This document shows positions 1 through 8,009 of a stretch of DNA of 64,000 nt, one piece after another. A model generated the notes under the pieces. The model made no database searches. It saw nothing but the letters and a program-made list of their open reading frames with translations, and was not told the origin of the DNA. The DNA is from Heterorhizobium halophytocola (GTDB taxonomy: Bacteria > Pseudomonadota > Alphaproteobacteria > Rhizobiales > Rhizobiaceae): NCBI RefSeq assembly GCF_017873095.1, contig NZ_JAGGJU010000012.1, positions 124,001-188,000 of the forward strand, read 5' to 3'. The number at the start of each line of letters is the position of its first letter. The stretch's first letter is position 1. The position numbers and the translations under genes are program-made.

Positions 1-612
1 GACGATGCCTTTCCACTCCGTGAGCTTGGCAAAGAGGTTCTCGACCTCCGGGCGTTGGCGATAGAAGGGCTTATCTTACTCGTTGGGAATTTTCCGACTT
101 CTGCTGGACGGGATGTGAGCGCCTGGCGAGATGCCGCGCTGTCCTCGCCGCGATCAGCGATAAGGTTTTTGAGCTGACTGTAGGAGGTCGAGCACGAGAC
201 GTGCACCTTCTGGTCGCTCATCTATCCTACTGAAAGCAGCGTGCGATCGGACGCCTCTCTCCGTCGCAGACAGTGTGGAGCTTGAAGTTCAAACCGCCTT
301 TTAAGCGCCGCTACGGCGGGGAACGGCCCCTTGTTGAGCAGACTGGACGCCGTGCGGTGGGCCTTCAAATGCGTGGCGTTGATCATGATCCGCTCCGGTT
401 TCGACCTTCGCCAGTCAGACGCCATCAAAGACGCCAAGACGGCTCCGGAGGGCGAGACGATTGTAGAGCGTGTTGTGCGGGCCGTAGTCTTTGGACGCAT
501 CCTTCGACTGCAGAGCGTTGCGGAGGACGTAGGCGATCCCGCTAAAAACCCGCCGGCCATAAACGCGTGGCACCCCAGTCGAGAACGGAGAATACGGCTC
601 GACACGCGCCAT
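1..612 (-). pseudogene. IS5-family transposase remnant, frameshifted, runs off the left edge
   Basis: Degenerate transposase read on the minus strand. The N-terminal part (positions 612 to about 415) reads MARVEPYSPFSTGVPRV and continues with GIAYVLRNALQSKDAS and DYGPHNTLYNR, the usual start of IS5-family (IS427-like) transposases. The reading then has to change frame to continue as MINATHLKAHRTASSL (around 450-300), the segment holding the first catalytic Asp equivalent. The last bases (about 1-75) encode FYRQRPEVENLFAKL, matching the family's C-terminal YRQR-x-E-x-EN-x-F-x-KL signature. At least two frame changes and internal stops show it cannot give a working enzyme. I did not find terminal inverted repeats. 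It flanks a GC-poorer exopolysaccharide islet, so it may mark an old insertion event. Confidence 0.8.
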
Positions 613-715
613 CCGACTAACGCCCAACAGAAAAATCACCTATCACAGCATCCAATTTCGCGGTAGCCTGCTATATCAAGCTATCCTCTTATGGTGTCTC
701 AATCGAGAAGGAAGC

Positions 716-1768
716 TTAGACCAAGGCTTCTATAGGCCATTCGTATTGCTCTGAAGGCTGCTCCGCCAAAACGCGCTCAATCATGTACTTGGCGACACGC
801 GTGCTGTTGGTGCGAGAATGGGCGATACGCCAACCTTTTTCGGCGGTAGCTTGGCGCTGTTTGTCGTCCGCGGTCAGGCGAATAATATTTTCGACAAGGT
901 TGTCAAGTGTTTCATAGACGACAATACCGTCGTCATAAAGTTGTTCAAGACGGGAGTGACAGGAGGTATGAGTAAGTGTTCCTTGTCCCAATAAGAGTGC
1001 GACGCGATCCGAACTGTATAGAAACGCTTCTGGTCGTGTGTGATTCAAGGGGATGTTGAGGTTTTGCGCAGAGCTCTCAATCATCTTCAGAAATTCAAGA
1101 CCCGAGAAGCGTGGCGACGATCTTAGTCCTCCAGAGAAACTTCTTCTTACATCTTGTGGGAGCTTATCTTCGAGGAAATTTATTTGTTGTTCTCTTGTCT
1201 CGATGCCGGTCCCGAGAAATAACAAGTCTAGGTTCAGATTTTCTCTTGAGAAGTTGAAAGCCTTTCCCGTCTCTATGCTGTCGTCAACGGGATTTGGAAT
1301 ATAGAAAACATTTTGCGGTTTTGGCTCAATCGCGCCAATTTCCCGTTTGTCCGCGGTTGTGAGGAATGAAGCATCAACGACGGCGGATCGTTGGCTGAAT
1401 GCTTTCATCGTTTTTTGTCGGAATGTGGCGTCAACATTAATTTGAGCAAGCCGCACATCCTTGCATGTTTCCCTGAGTGCAAAATATGTGTCTTCTTCAA
1501 TAAGGTCTGCATGTCCGAAGAAAATTATATGTGGCTGATACGTCCGGGCAGATCGGATCAAGGTCGCGTTCATTTTTCGTGAACCCAGCTTGCTGGAGCC
1601 GAGCATGGAAGATTCTCGCGCTACATCTCGATCTGAAAACTGAACTACGTTATGGCCTAATCGAATAAAGCCGTTGCTAAGTTTGCGTTGAACACTGAAG
1701 AATTTTATCTGATATTTCGTTCTGTGAAAATCAGCTACATACAATATGCGCAGTGGGGTAGGTGTCAT
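716..1768 (-). CDS. Glycosyltransferase, CgeB / glycosyl transferase group 1-like
   Basis: 350-aa protein beginning MTPTPLRILYVADFHRTKY, with an N-terminal Rossmann-like segment (RILYVADF). A conserved C-terminal region (TLTHTSCHSRLEQLYDDGIVVYETLDNLVENIIRL, in pieces) resembles the nucleotide-sugar binding end of CgeB-like and group 1 glycosyltransferases. Probable role: transfer of a sugar to a surface polysaccharide or glycan in the cytoplasm. The acceptor and donor cannot be told from sequence. The in-frame ATG at 1816 would add 16 residues; I prefer 1768 because the Rossmann fold starts there, although no strong Shine-Dalgarno is visible. It follows a pyruvyl transferase gene on the same strand, and both have lower GC than the flanking chromosome, which suggests acquisition by transfer. 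Confidence 0.6.
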   Translation of the reverse strand: MTPTPLRILYVADFHRTKYQIKFFSVQRKLSNGFIRLGHNVVQFSDRDVARESSMLGSSKLGSRKMNATLIRSARTYQPHIIFFGHADLIEEDTYFALRETCKDVRLAQINVDATFRQKTMKAFSQRSAVVDASFLTTADKREIGAIEPKPQNVFYIPNPVDDSIETGKAFNFSRENLNLDLLFLGTGIETREQQINFLEDKLPQDVRRSFSGGLRSSPRFSGLEFLKMIESSAQNLNIPLNHTRPEAFLYSSDRVALLLGQGTLTHTSCHSRLEQLYDDGIVVYETLDNLVENIIRLTADDKQRQATAEKGWRIAHSRTNSTRVAKYMIERVLAEQPSEQYEWPIEALV

Positions 1769-1958
1769 GTCGGATCCATAAGCTGGGTAATTTTCAAGCT
1801 GCAATCCGCCGATCACTTTTGCAATATGCTAATCAATCAGCGCTTTTTTAGCAGGCACTTTCGTTCGGTGAATTGCGGGTCGAAGGTTCGGAAACGTAAA
1901 TGGGCGGGAGACGTGCTCCGTAGCGGACAAGATCTCTAAGCTCATAGTTAGCGCTTCG

Positions 1959-2753
1959 TCAGATGGCCAGTGTCTTGGCAGCCGCAAGGCAATCGGCAAT
2001 TCGCATGTCAATGATCTGTCGGGATGCGCACGCGGCTTTGCTCTCTAATACGTCAAAGCCATCTGAAACCTCGGCTTCTTCAATAAAGCGACCGACGCTC
2101 GCGCCGTAATCGATGAACTTACGGCTGCCGCCGTTCAATCGATTGCGGAAAGTGATTCTGACGTTCGGAACAGAATAGCTGTCGGCAACGATTAATCCAT
2201 GCAAGCTTGACGACACTATAACGTCTGATGAGGCGATATCACGCGTGATCCGGTCAAGGTCCGGATTTCTAAGATCTATTACAATGGATCTTGGGACAGA
2301 CGCCTGGAGGTGATGGACTGCCGGGGCATCCCAGTCTGAAACATGCGGTACAATGCCCAACCGAAATTGTTTGCCATGAACAGGCAGAATGTCGCGCAAC
2401 AAGAGTGCTGGATCACCTAGAGGCATCTTTGCATCTAAATCGAGCATGTCGCGAGTGAGCGGTCCTCTTATTGATGCGATCGAGATAAAATTTGGCAATT
2501 TGCCTTTTATGTCACGGATAGCGCCCGTGCCCCAGACGCCCAAGGCTGTACGCCGGAGGCTAAGGTAGTGCTTCCAAGGGGATCGGGCAGCTTTTTCTAA
2601 GATGCTGCCGATTGCAATCAAATCGGCACGATGCGGACGTGCGAATACTACGTGTTTTCCTGACAGTCTTTCAACAATATAGGGCGATAAGCTGTCACCA
2701 TAGTTCGAGGCAGTAGTCCCGCCGCCAGACCAATATAGTGCAATAGGCTTCAT
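1959..2753 (-). CDS. Polysaccharide pyruvyl transferase family protein (ExoV-like)
   Basis: About 264 aa, beginning MKPIALYWSGGGTTASNYGD. The opening NYGDSLSPYIVE, the central RGPLTRDML plus GDPALLL, and the C-terminal SSSLHGLIVADSYSVPN are the typical blocks of the pyruvyl transferase family (CsaB, WcaK, rhizobial ExoV). Known members add a ketal pyruvate from phosphoenolpyruvate to sugars of exopolysaccharides. The start is ambiguous between ATG 2762 and ATG 2753, and neither has a clear ribosome binding site. The gene begins only 24 nt after the greA stop, on the same strand, so it may be read from the greA promoter. With the following glycosyltransferase it forms a two-gene surface-polysaccharide set of unusual base composition. 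Confidence 0.75.
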   Translation of the reverse strand: MKPIALYWSGGGTTASNYGDSLSPYIVERLSGKHVVFARPHRADLIAIGSILEKAARSPWKHYLSLRRTALGVWGTGAIRDIKGKLPNFISIASIRGPLTRDMLDLDAKMPLGDPALLLRDILPVHGKQFRLGIVPHVSDWDAPAVHHLQASVPRSIVIDLRNPDLDRITRDIASSDVIVSSSLHGLIVADSYSVPNVRITFRNRLNGGSRKFIDYGASVGRFIEEAEVSDGFDVLESKAACASRQIIDMRIADCLAAAKTLAI

Positions 2754-2777
2754 TTTGTGCATTTTATTTGTGGAGGA

Positions 2778-3254
2778 TCAACCCCAGTTGATGGCCAGGA
2801 TTTCGTAGGCGCGGGAGCCACCGGGGGCGACGACCTCGATCGAATCGCCAACTTCCTTGCCGATCATCGCGCGCGCGATCGGAGAGGAGATCGAGATGCG
2901 GCCGGATTTCACGTCGGCTTCCTGTTCGCCGACAATCTGGTAGGTCTTTTCCTCGTCGGTGTCCTCATCGACCAGCTTGACGGTCGCGCCGAACTTGATC
3001 TTCGAGCCCGACATTTTCGACAGGTCGATGATCTCGGCGCGCGCCACCAGATCCTCGACCTCGCTGATGCGGCCTTCGTTATGGCTCTGAGCTTCCTTGG
3101 CCGCGTGGTATTCGGCGTTTTCGGACAGATCCCCATGGGCGCGGGCTTCGGCGATCGCTTCGATGATCCGCGGCCGCTCTTCCTGCTGGCGCCAGCGCAG
3201 TTCTTCCTGCAGCTTTGAAAAGCCGGGCTGCGTCATCGGTACCTTTTCAACCAT
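2778..3254 (-). CDS. greA: Transcription elongation factor GreA
   Basis: 158-aa protein starting [19 protein letters not shown]. The N-terminal coiled coil carries the acidic tip [10 protein letters not shown], whose Asp and Glu stimulate RNA cleavage in backtracked RNA polymerase. The C-terminal domain has [18 protein letters not shown] and ends in YEILAINWG, as in all GreA proteins. An AAGGA box lies about 10 nt upstream of the ATG at 3254, so the longer reading frame (to 3335) is not used. Usual length for the family. It is divergent from the radical SAM operon; the 221-bp gap holds both promoters. Downstream there is no room for a terminator before the next gene. Confidence 0.97.
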   Translation of the reverse strand: MVEKVPMTQPGFSKLQEELRWRQQEERPRIIEAIAEARAHGDLSENAEYHAAKEAQSHNEGRISEVEDLVARAEIIDLSKMSGSKIKFGATVKLVDEDTDEEKTYQIVGEQEADVKSGRISISSPIARAMIGKEVGDSIEVVAPGGSRAYEILAINWG

Positions 3255-3439
3255 AATTCTCTGTCCTTCGGATCGTCTTTCTGCAAACAGCAGACACAAA
3301 AGAAAACAGGTCCCGAAGCGAAGCCACGGAACCACGTATCAAATCAGCTTTGTCATAACATAACAGATTAACCCACGCGATTTCCAGAGAATTCGGATGG
3401 CGGACCGCGGACCGCTGCCGTCCGCCCCGTTGCGGGACA

Positions 3440-3470
3440 TTGACAATAGCGCCAGGAACATATAGTGAAC
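3440..3470 (+). promoter_or_regulatory. Candidate promoter with LexA (SOS) box for the radical SAM-UdgX operon
   Basis: Positions 3456-3470 read GAACATATAGTGAAC, a perfect GAAC-N7-GAAC direct repeat, equal on the other strand to the GTTC-N7-GTTC box bound by LexA in alphaproteobacteria. It overlaps a possible -10 (TATAGT, 3461-3466) that follows a consensus -35 TTGACA at 3440-3445 with a short 15-bp spacer. The box ends 5 bp before the ATG at 3476, so LexA binding would block RNA polymerase. The transcript would have almost no leader, which fits the missing Shine-Dalgarno. The match is seen directly; LexA binding is inferred. Confidence 0.7.
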
Positions 3471-3475
3471 ATTTA

Positions 3476-4708
3476 ATGAAGAAAAGTCTTGCAGAACGGT
3501 TGGCCATCCTGTCCGATGCGGCCAAATACGATGCCTCCTGTGCGTCCAGCGGCACGACAAGGCGACAGTCCGGGCCGGGCGGCGGGCTCGGTTCGACCGA
3601 GGGCAGCGGCATCTGCCATGCCTATGCGCCGGATGGGCGCTGCATCTCGCTGTTGAAGATCCTGCTTACCAATTTCTGCATCTACGACTGCGCCTATTGC
3701 ATCAACCGCTCCTCCAGCAATGTGGAGCGGGCGCGCTTCACGCCCGACGAGGTGGTCTGGCTTACCATGGAGTTCTACCGGCGCAATTATATCGAGGGCC
3801 TGTTCCTCTCCTCCGGCATTATCCGCTCCTCGGACGACACCATGGGCGAAATGGTCAAGATCGCCCGCGAATTGAGGATCAAGCATGATTTTCGCGGCTA
3901 TATCCATCTGAAGACCATTCCGGAAGCCTCCGCCCACCTGGTCGAGGAAGCCGGGCTTTATGCCGACCGTCTGTCGATCAATATCGAATTGCCGACCGAC
4001 CAGGGGCTTTCGACCTTCGCTCCGGAAAAGAAGCCGCTCGGCATCCGCCGCGCGATGGGCGATCTGCGGCTGAAGATCGAGGAGGCATCGGAGCCGACAC
4101 TGCAGACGAAGCGGACCCGCAAATTCGTGCCGGCCGGCCAGAGCACGCAGATGATCGTCGGGGCGGATGGCGCCAATGACGCAACGATTCTCGGCTCGAG
4201 CGCCAGGCTTTACAGCAGCTACAGTCTGAAGCGGGTCTATTATTCGGCCTTCAGCCCGATCCCGGATTCGTCCAGGGCTCTGCCATTGATCAAGCCGCCG
4301 CTGATCCGTGAACACCGGCTTTATCAGGCCGACTGGCTTTACCGCTTCTATGGCTTCTCGGTGGAGGAGATTGCCGGCGGGCGCGAGGGTGGCATGCTCG
4401 ATCTCGACCTCGATCCGAAGCTCGCCTGGGCGCTGGGCAATCGCGACCGGTTTCCGGTCGATATCAACCGTGCCGACAGGGAGGTGCTGCTGAGGGTGCC
4501 CGGCCTCGGTCAGAAGACGGTGAGGGCGGTGCTGTCGGCCAGGCGGTCGCGGCGGCTCGGGCTCGACGATTTGAAGCGGCTCGGTGTCTCGCTGCGCAAG
4601 ATCCGCCCCTTCGTCGTTGCCGAGGGCTGGAGCCCGCTGCGGCTGATCGATCGCAGCGACCTGCGCAGCCTGTTTGCGCCCGAGCCCGAACAACTGGCGC
4701 TGTTTTGA
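3476..4708 (+). CDS. Putative DNA modification/repair radical SAM protein
   Basis: 410-aa radical SAM protein starting MKKSLAERLAILSDAAKYDASC. The cluster-binding motif C68-x3-C72-x2-C75 (TNFCIYDCAYCINR) binds the 4Fe-4S cluster that cleaves S-adenosylmethionine. The C-terminal 60 residues (DINRADREVLLRVPGLGQKT) contain a helix-hairpin-helix fold, a DNA-binding element. This layout is that of the family named putative DNA modification/repair radical SAM protein, which is habitually paired with a DUF4130-UDG protein, as here. The reaction is unknown. The start at 3476 has no good Shine-Dalgarno but lies just after a candidate promoter and SOS box; TTG 3440 would place the promoter inside the gene. 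The stop overlaps the next start (TGATG), so the two are translationally coupled. Confidence 0.9.
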   Translation: MKKSLAERLAILSDAAKYDASCASSGTTRRQSGPGGGLGSTEGSGICHAYAPDGRCISLLKILLTNFCIYDCAYCINRSSSNVERARFTPDEVVWLTMEFYRRNYIEGLFLSSGIIRSSDDTMGEMVKIARELRIKHDFRGYIHLKTIPEASAHLVEEAGLYADRLSINIELPTDQGLSTFAPEKKPLGIRRAMGDLRLKIEEASEPTLQTKRTRKFVPAGQSTQMIVGADGANDATILGSSARLYSSYSLKRVYYSAFSPIPDSSRALPLIKPPLIREHRLYQADWLYRFYGFSVEEIAGGREGGMLDLDLDPKLAWALGNRDRFPVDINRADREVLLRVPGLGQKTVRAVLSARRSRRLGLDDLKRLGVSLRKIRPFVVAEGWSPLRLIDRSDLRSLFAPEPEQLALF

Positions 4709-6177
4709 TGCGCACCATCGAGCTTTGCGGTGGCAGCGATTTCGATGCCTGGCGCAATGCGGCCCGGCAATTGCTGCTGTCCGGTGTTTCTCCTGCCGAC
4801 ATCGTCTGGCGGGTGCGGGATGGCGCGGCACCCGGCCTGTTCGACGGAAAAGAGGCCGTGGAGCCCGGGGCGGAGGCGGCAGCTCCGACAAGCGAAACGC
4901 AGATCAGCGTGTCGCGCCTCTATATCGACAAGGCGACGGCTGCGATCTGCCACAGCGATCCCGCGCGCTTCGACCTGCTTTACAGACTGCTCTTTCGCCT
5001 GCAGATGCACCGCGCGCTGGTCGGCGACGCCGCCGATCCGGACGTCGTCCTGCTCGACCGGCTGGTCAAGTCGGTGCGCCGCGACTGCCACAAGATGAAG
5101 GCTTTCGTCCGGTTCAAGGAAATCGACCAAAAGGAGGGCGGGCGCCGCCGCTTCGTCGCCTGGTTCGAGCCGGATCACTTCATCGTCGCGCGCACCGCGC
5201 CTTTCTTTGCCAGGCGCTTTGCCGACATGGACTGGCTGATTTCGACGCCCAAGGGGTCTGCGGCGTGGAATGGCGAGACGCTGAAGGTCGATAGCGCACC
5301 GGGCACGCGCGAGGCCGTCGAAGATGAAGCCGATGAACTCTGGCGCATCTATTTTGCCAATATCTTCAATCCGGCGCGGTTGAAGGTGAAGGCCATGCAG
5401 GCCGAAATGCCGAAGAAATACTGGAAAAATCTCCCCGAGGCACGATTGATTCCCGATCTGATCGCCAATGCCGAGGCGCGGTCGCGATCGATGGCGCAGG
5501 CCGCCCCGACGGTCGCGCCGGCCTTTCACGACCGCCTGCAGGCGGATTGGGATGCTGCGCGGAAACGGAGCAACAGCGTGCCGGATGACCCCATGCAGGC
5601 GCTTCAGACAGAACTCGGCGCTTGCCGCCGCTGCCCCCTGCATCTGCCGGCAACCCAGACGGTGTGCGGGGAGGGGCCGGTCGAGGCCGAGATGATGTTC
5701 GTCGGCGAGCAGCCGGGCGATCAGGAAGATCTGGCCGGACGTCCCTTTATCGGCCCGGCCGGGAAGGTTTTCGACGAGGCTCTGCTGATGGCCGGCATCG
5801 CGCGCAAAGGTGTCTACGTGACCAATGCGGTGAAGCATTTCAAATACGAACCGCGCGGCAAGCGACGCATCCATCAGAAGCCCAACATGGGCGAAATCCA
5901 GCATTGCCGCTGGTGGCTCGACCGGGAGATTGCGCTGGTGAAGCCGAAGATCATCGTGGCGATGGGAGCGACGGCTTTCTTTGCGCTGACCGGGGAAAAG
6001 AAGGCCATGGGGGAAGTGCGGGGCATGCCGATCCCGATCGAGGCCGGGCGCATGCTTTTCGTCACCGTGCATCCGGCCTATCTGCTGCGCATTCCCGAGC
6101 CACAAAGGCGAGCAGAGGAACTGGAGCGGTTTCATGCGGATATCGGCAGCCTGGCGCGGCTTTCGGCGGTGGCATGA
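4708..6177 (+). CDS. DUF4130 - UdgX-type uracil-DNA glycosylase fusion
   Basis: 489-aa two-domain protein. Residues 1-255 are the DUF4130 domain (partner of the radical SAM protein, unknown function). Residues 290-489 are a uracil-DNA glycosylase superfamily domain with GEQPGDQED (333-341), GRPFIGPAGK, and HPAYLLR (455-461). The loop KRRIH at 385-389 is the hallmark of UdgX, where the His forms a covalent bond with the deoxyribose after uracil removal; here it is His389. Cys306, Cys309 and Cys400 are candidates for the 4Fe-4S cluster. The start ATG 4708 overlaps the upstream TGA. The TTG at 4705 is an alternative. Likely role: recognition of uracil or another damaged base in DNA, acting with the radical SAM protein. 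Family assignment is firm; the joint pathway is not known. Confidence 0.93.
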   Translation: MRTIELCGGSDFDAWRNAARQLLLSGVSPADIVWRVRDGAAPGLFDGKEAVEPGAEAAAPTSETQISVSRLYIDKATAAICHSDPARFDLLYRLLFRLQMHRALVGDAADPDVVLLDRLVKSVRRDCHKMKAFVRFKEIDQKEGGRRRFVAWFEPDHFIVARTAPFFARRFADMDWLISTPKGSAAWNGETLKVDSAPGTREAVEDEADELWRIYFANIFNPARLKVKAMQAEMPKKYWKNLPEARLIPDLIANAEARSRSMAQAAPTVAPAFHDRLQADWDAARKRSNSVPDDPMQALQTELGACRRCPLHLPATQTVCGEGPVEAEMMFVGEQPGDQEDLAGRPFIGPAGKVFDEALLMAGIARKGVYVTNAVKHFKYEPRGKRRIHQKPNMGEIQHCRWWLDREIALVKPKIIVAMGATAFFALTGEKKAMGEVRGMPIPIEAGRMLFVTVHPAYLLRIPEPQRRAEELERFHADIGSLARLSAVA

Positions 6178-6186
6178 CCCCGGATC

Positions 6187-7392
6187 TCAGGGCACATACT
6201 GGTATTCTACCGGCAGGTTGGGTGGCTTGTAGCTGCCGGCCTCGAGCCGCGTCTTGACCGTGTCGTGCAGGAGCGCGCCTTCCGGGATCAGCCGTGGATC
6301 GACGCAGGGGATATAGACGCCGCCTTCCTTGCCATTCTTGCGGAACGACGATTTGGGCACCCGGCGGGGGATGGCTTCCAGCAGGCGCCAGGGCCGTGTC
6401 ATCGTGTCGTGGATCTTGGCCAGCGGGTCGAGGGCAACATAGCCGTCGCCGGACTGGCCCAGCACGATCCGCCTGATCGTGGCGTTCCTGTAATGCAGCC
6501 CGGCGGGCTCGGTTTCGCGGATCATCCAGTCAAGCGCGATCTTGATCTGGCCGCTCTCGGCCTCGGGATACCCCCCGCCGACATCGCCATGGGCGCCGGC
6601 AAACCAGACTTCCTTGACGTTTTGCGGACCCTGCGGTGGCGCAAAGGGATTGCCGCGATAGTCCTGGCCGGGCGTCCAGAGCTCGGGGCGGAAGACGGTG
6701 CGGCGTTCGTCGATCGACACCGCATGGCGAACCCATTCGACGCTCGGATTGCTGTCGGTGAAGGGATGGGTCCGGAACTGGATCCGGCCATTGCCCTTTT
6801 CGATCACCGAGGCCACCGTGTCGAACAGGCCGAGCAGCTTGATCGGCGGGCGATCGTTCTGCAGCGTCCGCTCGTAGAGCCGCATGGTGGCGAAGGGATC
6901 GAGCGGTTCGGCGCCGCGCCGGCCCATGTCGGCGCCATTCTTCGGCGACAGCGAGATGTCCTTGTAGGTGCGGTAGGCGTAGTCGAGCAGGTTGAGATGG
7001 ATCGGCGACATCAGGCCGAAGGCGTGGATGAAGCCGGCCAGGACCCGCGCGGTATAGGCTCCGCGACTGAAGCCGAACAGATAGATGCGGTCGCGGTCGG
7101 GATGCCGGCCGTCTTGCGCCGGGCCTTGGTCGTAATGCTCGACAAGGAAGCGATAGGCCTCCTTGACGTTGTGATCGAGGCCCCAGCCTGTCAGCAGGCC
7201 CCATACTTCCAGTGTCTTGTGGCCGATCGAAGACCAGCTTTCGTCCGCACCAAAAGTCCCGACGCCGGGATCATACCAGACAACCTGCCGTTCGGAATGC
7301 TCCAGCGTACCGAACAGGCGCAGTACATTTGTCCGGTCGGCCGCTATTTCGTTTGACGATCCATCCAGCAGAAGCACGATGTTCTTCGACAT
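6187..7392 (-). CDS. DUF2235 alpha/beta-hydrolase-like protein
   Basis: 401-aa protein starting MSKNIVLLLDGSSNE. It has the DUF2235 layout: DGT/S-like N-terminus, VVWYDPGVGT, nucleophile elbow GFSRGA at 107-112 (Ser109), then GLFDTVASV supplying the acidic residue and AGAHGDVGGGY supplying the His. DUF2235 domains occur in T6SS Tle1 phospholipase effectors and in stand-alone proteins of unknown substrate. No signal peptide and no T6SS genes are seen nearby, so a cytoplasmic hydrolase is the cautious reading. A 14-bp palindrome (7404-7417) sits just upstream, over the Shine-Dalgarno region GGAGGGGG. It is convergent with the UdgX gene, with 9 bp between stops. Confidence 0.85.
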   Translation of the reverse strand: MSKNIVLLLDGSSNEIAADRTNVLRLFGTLEHSERQVVWYDPGVGTFGADESWSSIGHKTLEVWGLLTGWGLDHNVKEAYRFLVEHYDQGPAQDGRHPDRDRIYLFGFSRGAYTARVLAGFIHAFGLMSPIHLNLLDYAYRTYKDISLSPKNGADMGRRGAEPLDPFATMRLYERTLQNDRPPIKLLGLFDTVASVIEKGNGRIQFRTHPFTDSNPSVEWVRHAVSIDERRTVFRPELWTPGQDYRGNPFAPPQGPQNVKEVWFAGAHGDVGGGYPEAESGQIKIALDWMIRETEPAGLHYRNATIRRIVLGQSGDGYVALDPLAKIHDTMTRPWRLLEAIPRRVPKSSFRKNGKEGGVYIPCVDPRLIPEGALLHDTVKTRLEAGSYKPPNLPVEYQYVP

Positions 7393-7403
7393 GCGAAACC
7401 CCC

Positions 7404-7417
7404 TCCGACATGTCGGA
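7404..7417. promoter_or_regulatory. Perfect 14-bp palindrome upstream of the DUF2235 gene
   Basis: TCCGACATGTCGGA lies 12-25 nt before the ATG of the DUF2235 gene and overlaps the start of its purine-rich ribosome binding stretch. It could be an operator for a dimeric repressor or form a hairpin that limits translation. No known consensus was recognised. Confidence 0.4.
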
Positions 7418-7544
7418 TGAGGGTAGCATCGCTTGGGATGAACTGCAATCAGTGGTAGCGGTATCCGGGCGAGGGGAGACGTGCGCTTCTTCGCCTGGGG
7501 CGACTCGGCGGCTTTGCTATGAAGAGCGCGACCGGCAGTCGCCG

Positions 7545-7985
7545 CTATTCCTGATCGCAGCCGAGATGGGCAGCCAGTCGGTCGAAATTCTGTTCGTTGG
7601 CCGCTTCGAGGAAGCGGTCAAGCTCCTCGTTCTCGTCCGTCCGGTCGATCAGCATGCGCCATTCGAGGCGGGCGGCCTGTCCCGCGTCGCGAAACGTCAT
7701 GTCCAGTGTGAAGTCGTGGATCGGCTCATGGTGGCGGGCGCTGATGAACGCGTCCTCGACGACATCGGCGAAGGTCCAGCGATTGTTAAAGTCGGTGCCG
7801 TTGGAGGCTGTCATGGTGATCAGCCATTGGCCGCCGGGGCGCAGATCGAAGGCGGTAATCGTGTTGGCAAAACCGTCCGGTCCCCACCATTCTGCCAGAC
7901 GGACCGGATCGGCAAAGGCGTTGAACAACTCCCGGCGATCGACGGGAAAGACGCGGGCATTCAGGATCTCGATCTTGCCGGTCAT
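7545..7985 (-). CDS. SRPBCC-family (AHSA1/START-like) protein
   Basis: 146-aa protein from MTGKIEILNARVFPV. It follows the AHSA1-like pattern: FNAFADPVRLAEWWGPDGFAN near residues 20-45, then LRPGGQW (about 50) and a C-terminal amphipathic helix. Such SRPBCC proteins form a helix-grip pocket that binds hydrophobic ligands, or bind Hsp90 in eukaryotes; the ligand here is unknown. ATG 8003 (AGGA box 5 nt away) is an alternative start that adds six residues; I favour 7985 because homologous proteins begin near here and GGAG stands 9 nt upstream. It follows the MurA paralogue by about 25 nt and is probably co-transcribed with it. Confidence 0.8.
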   Translation of the reverse strand: MTGKIEILNARVFPVDRRELFNAFADPVRLAEWWGPDGFANTITAFDLRPGGQWLITMTASNGTDFNNRWTFADVVEDAFISARHHEPIHDFTLDMTFRDAGQAARLEWRMLIDRTDENEELDRFLEAANEQNFDRLAAHLGCDQE

Positions 7986-8009
7986 CGCATGCACTCCGTC
8001 CATGCAGTC

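Noticed and set aside
4510..6135. 541-codon minus-strand open frame opposite the UdgX gene
   Set aside because: Antisense to a gene with clear UdgX motifs; composition rich in Arg, His and Pro as expected of a shadow frame.
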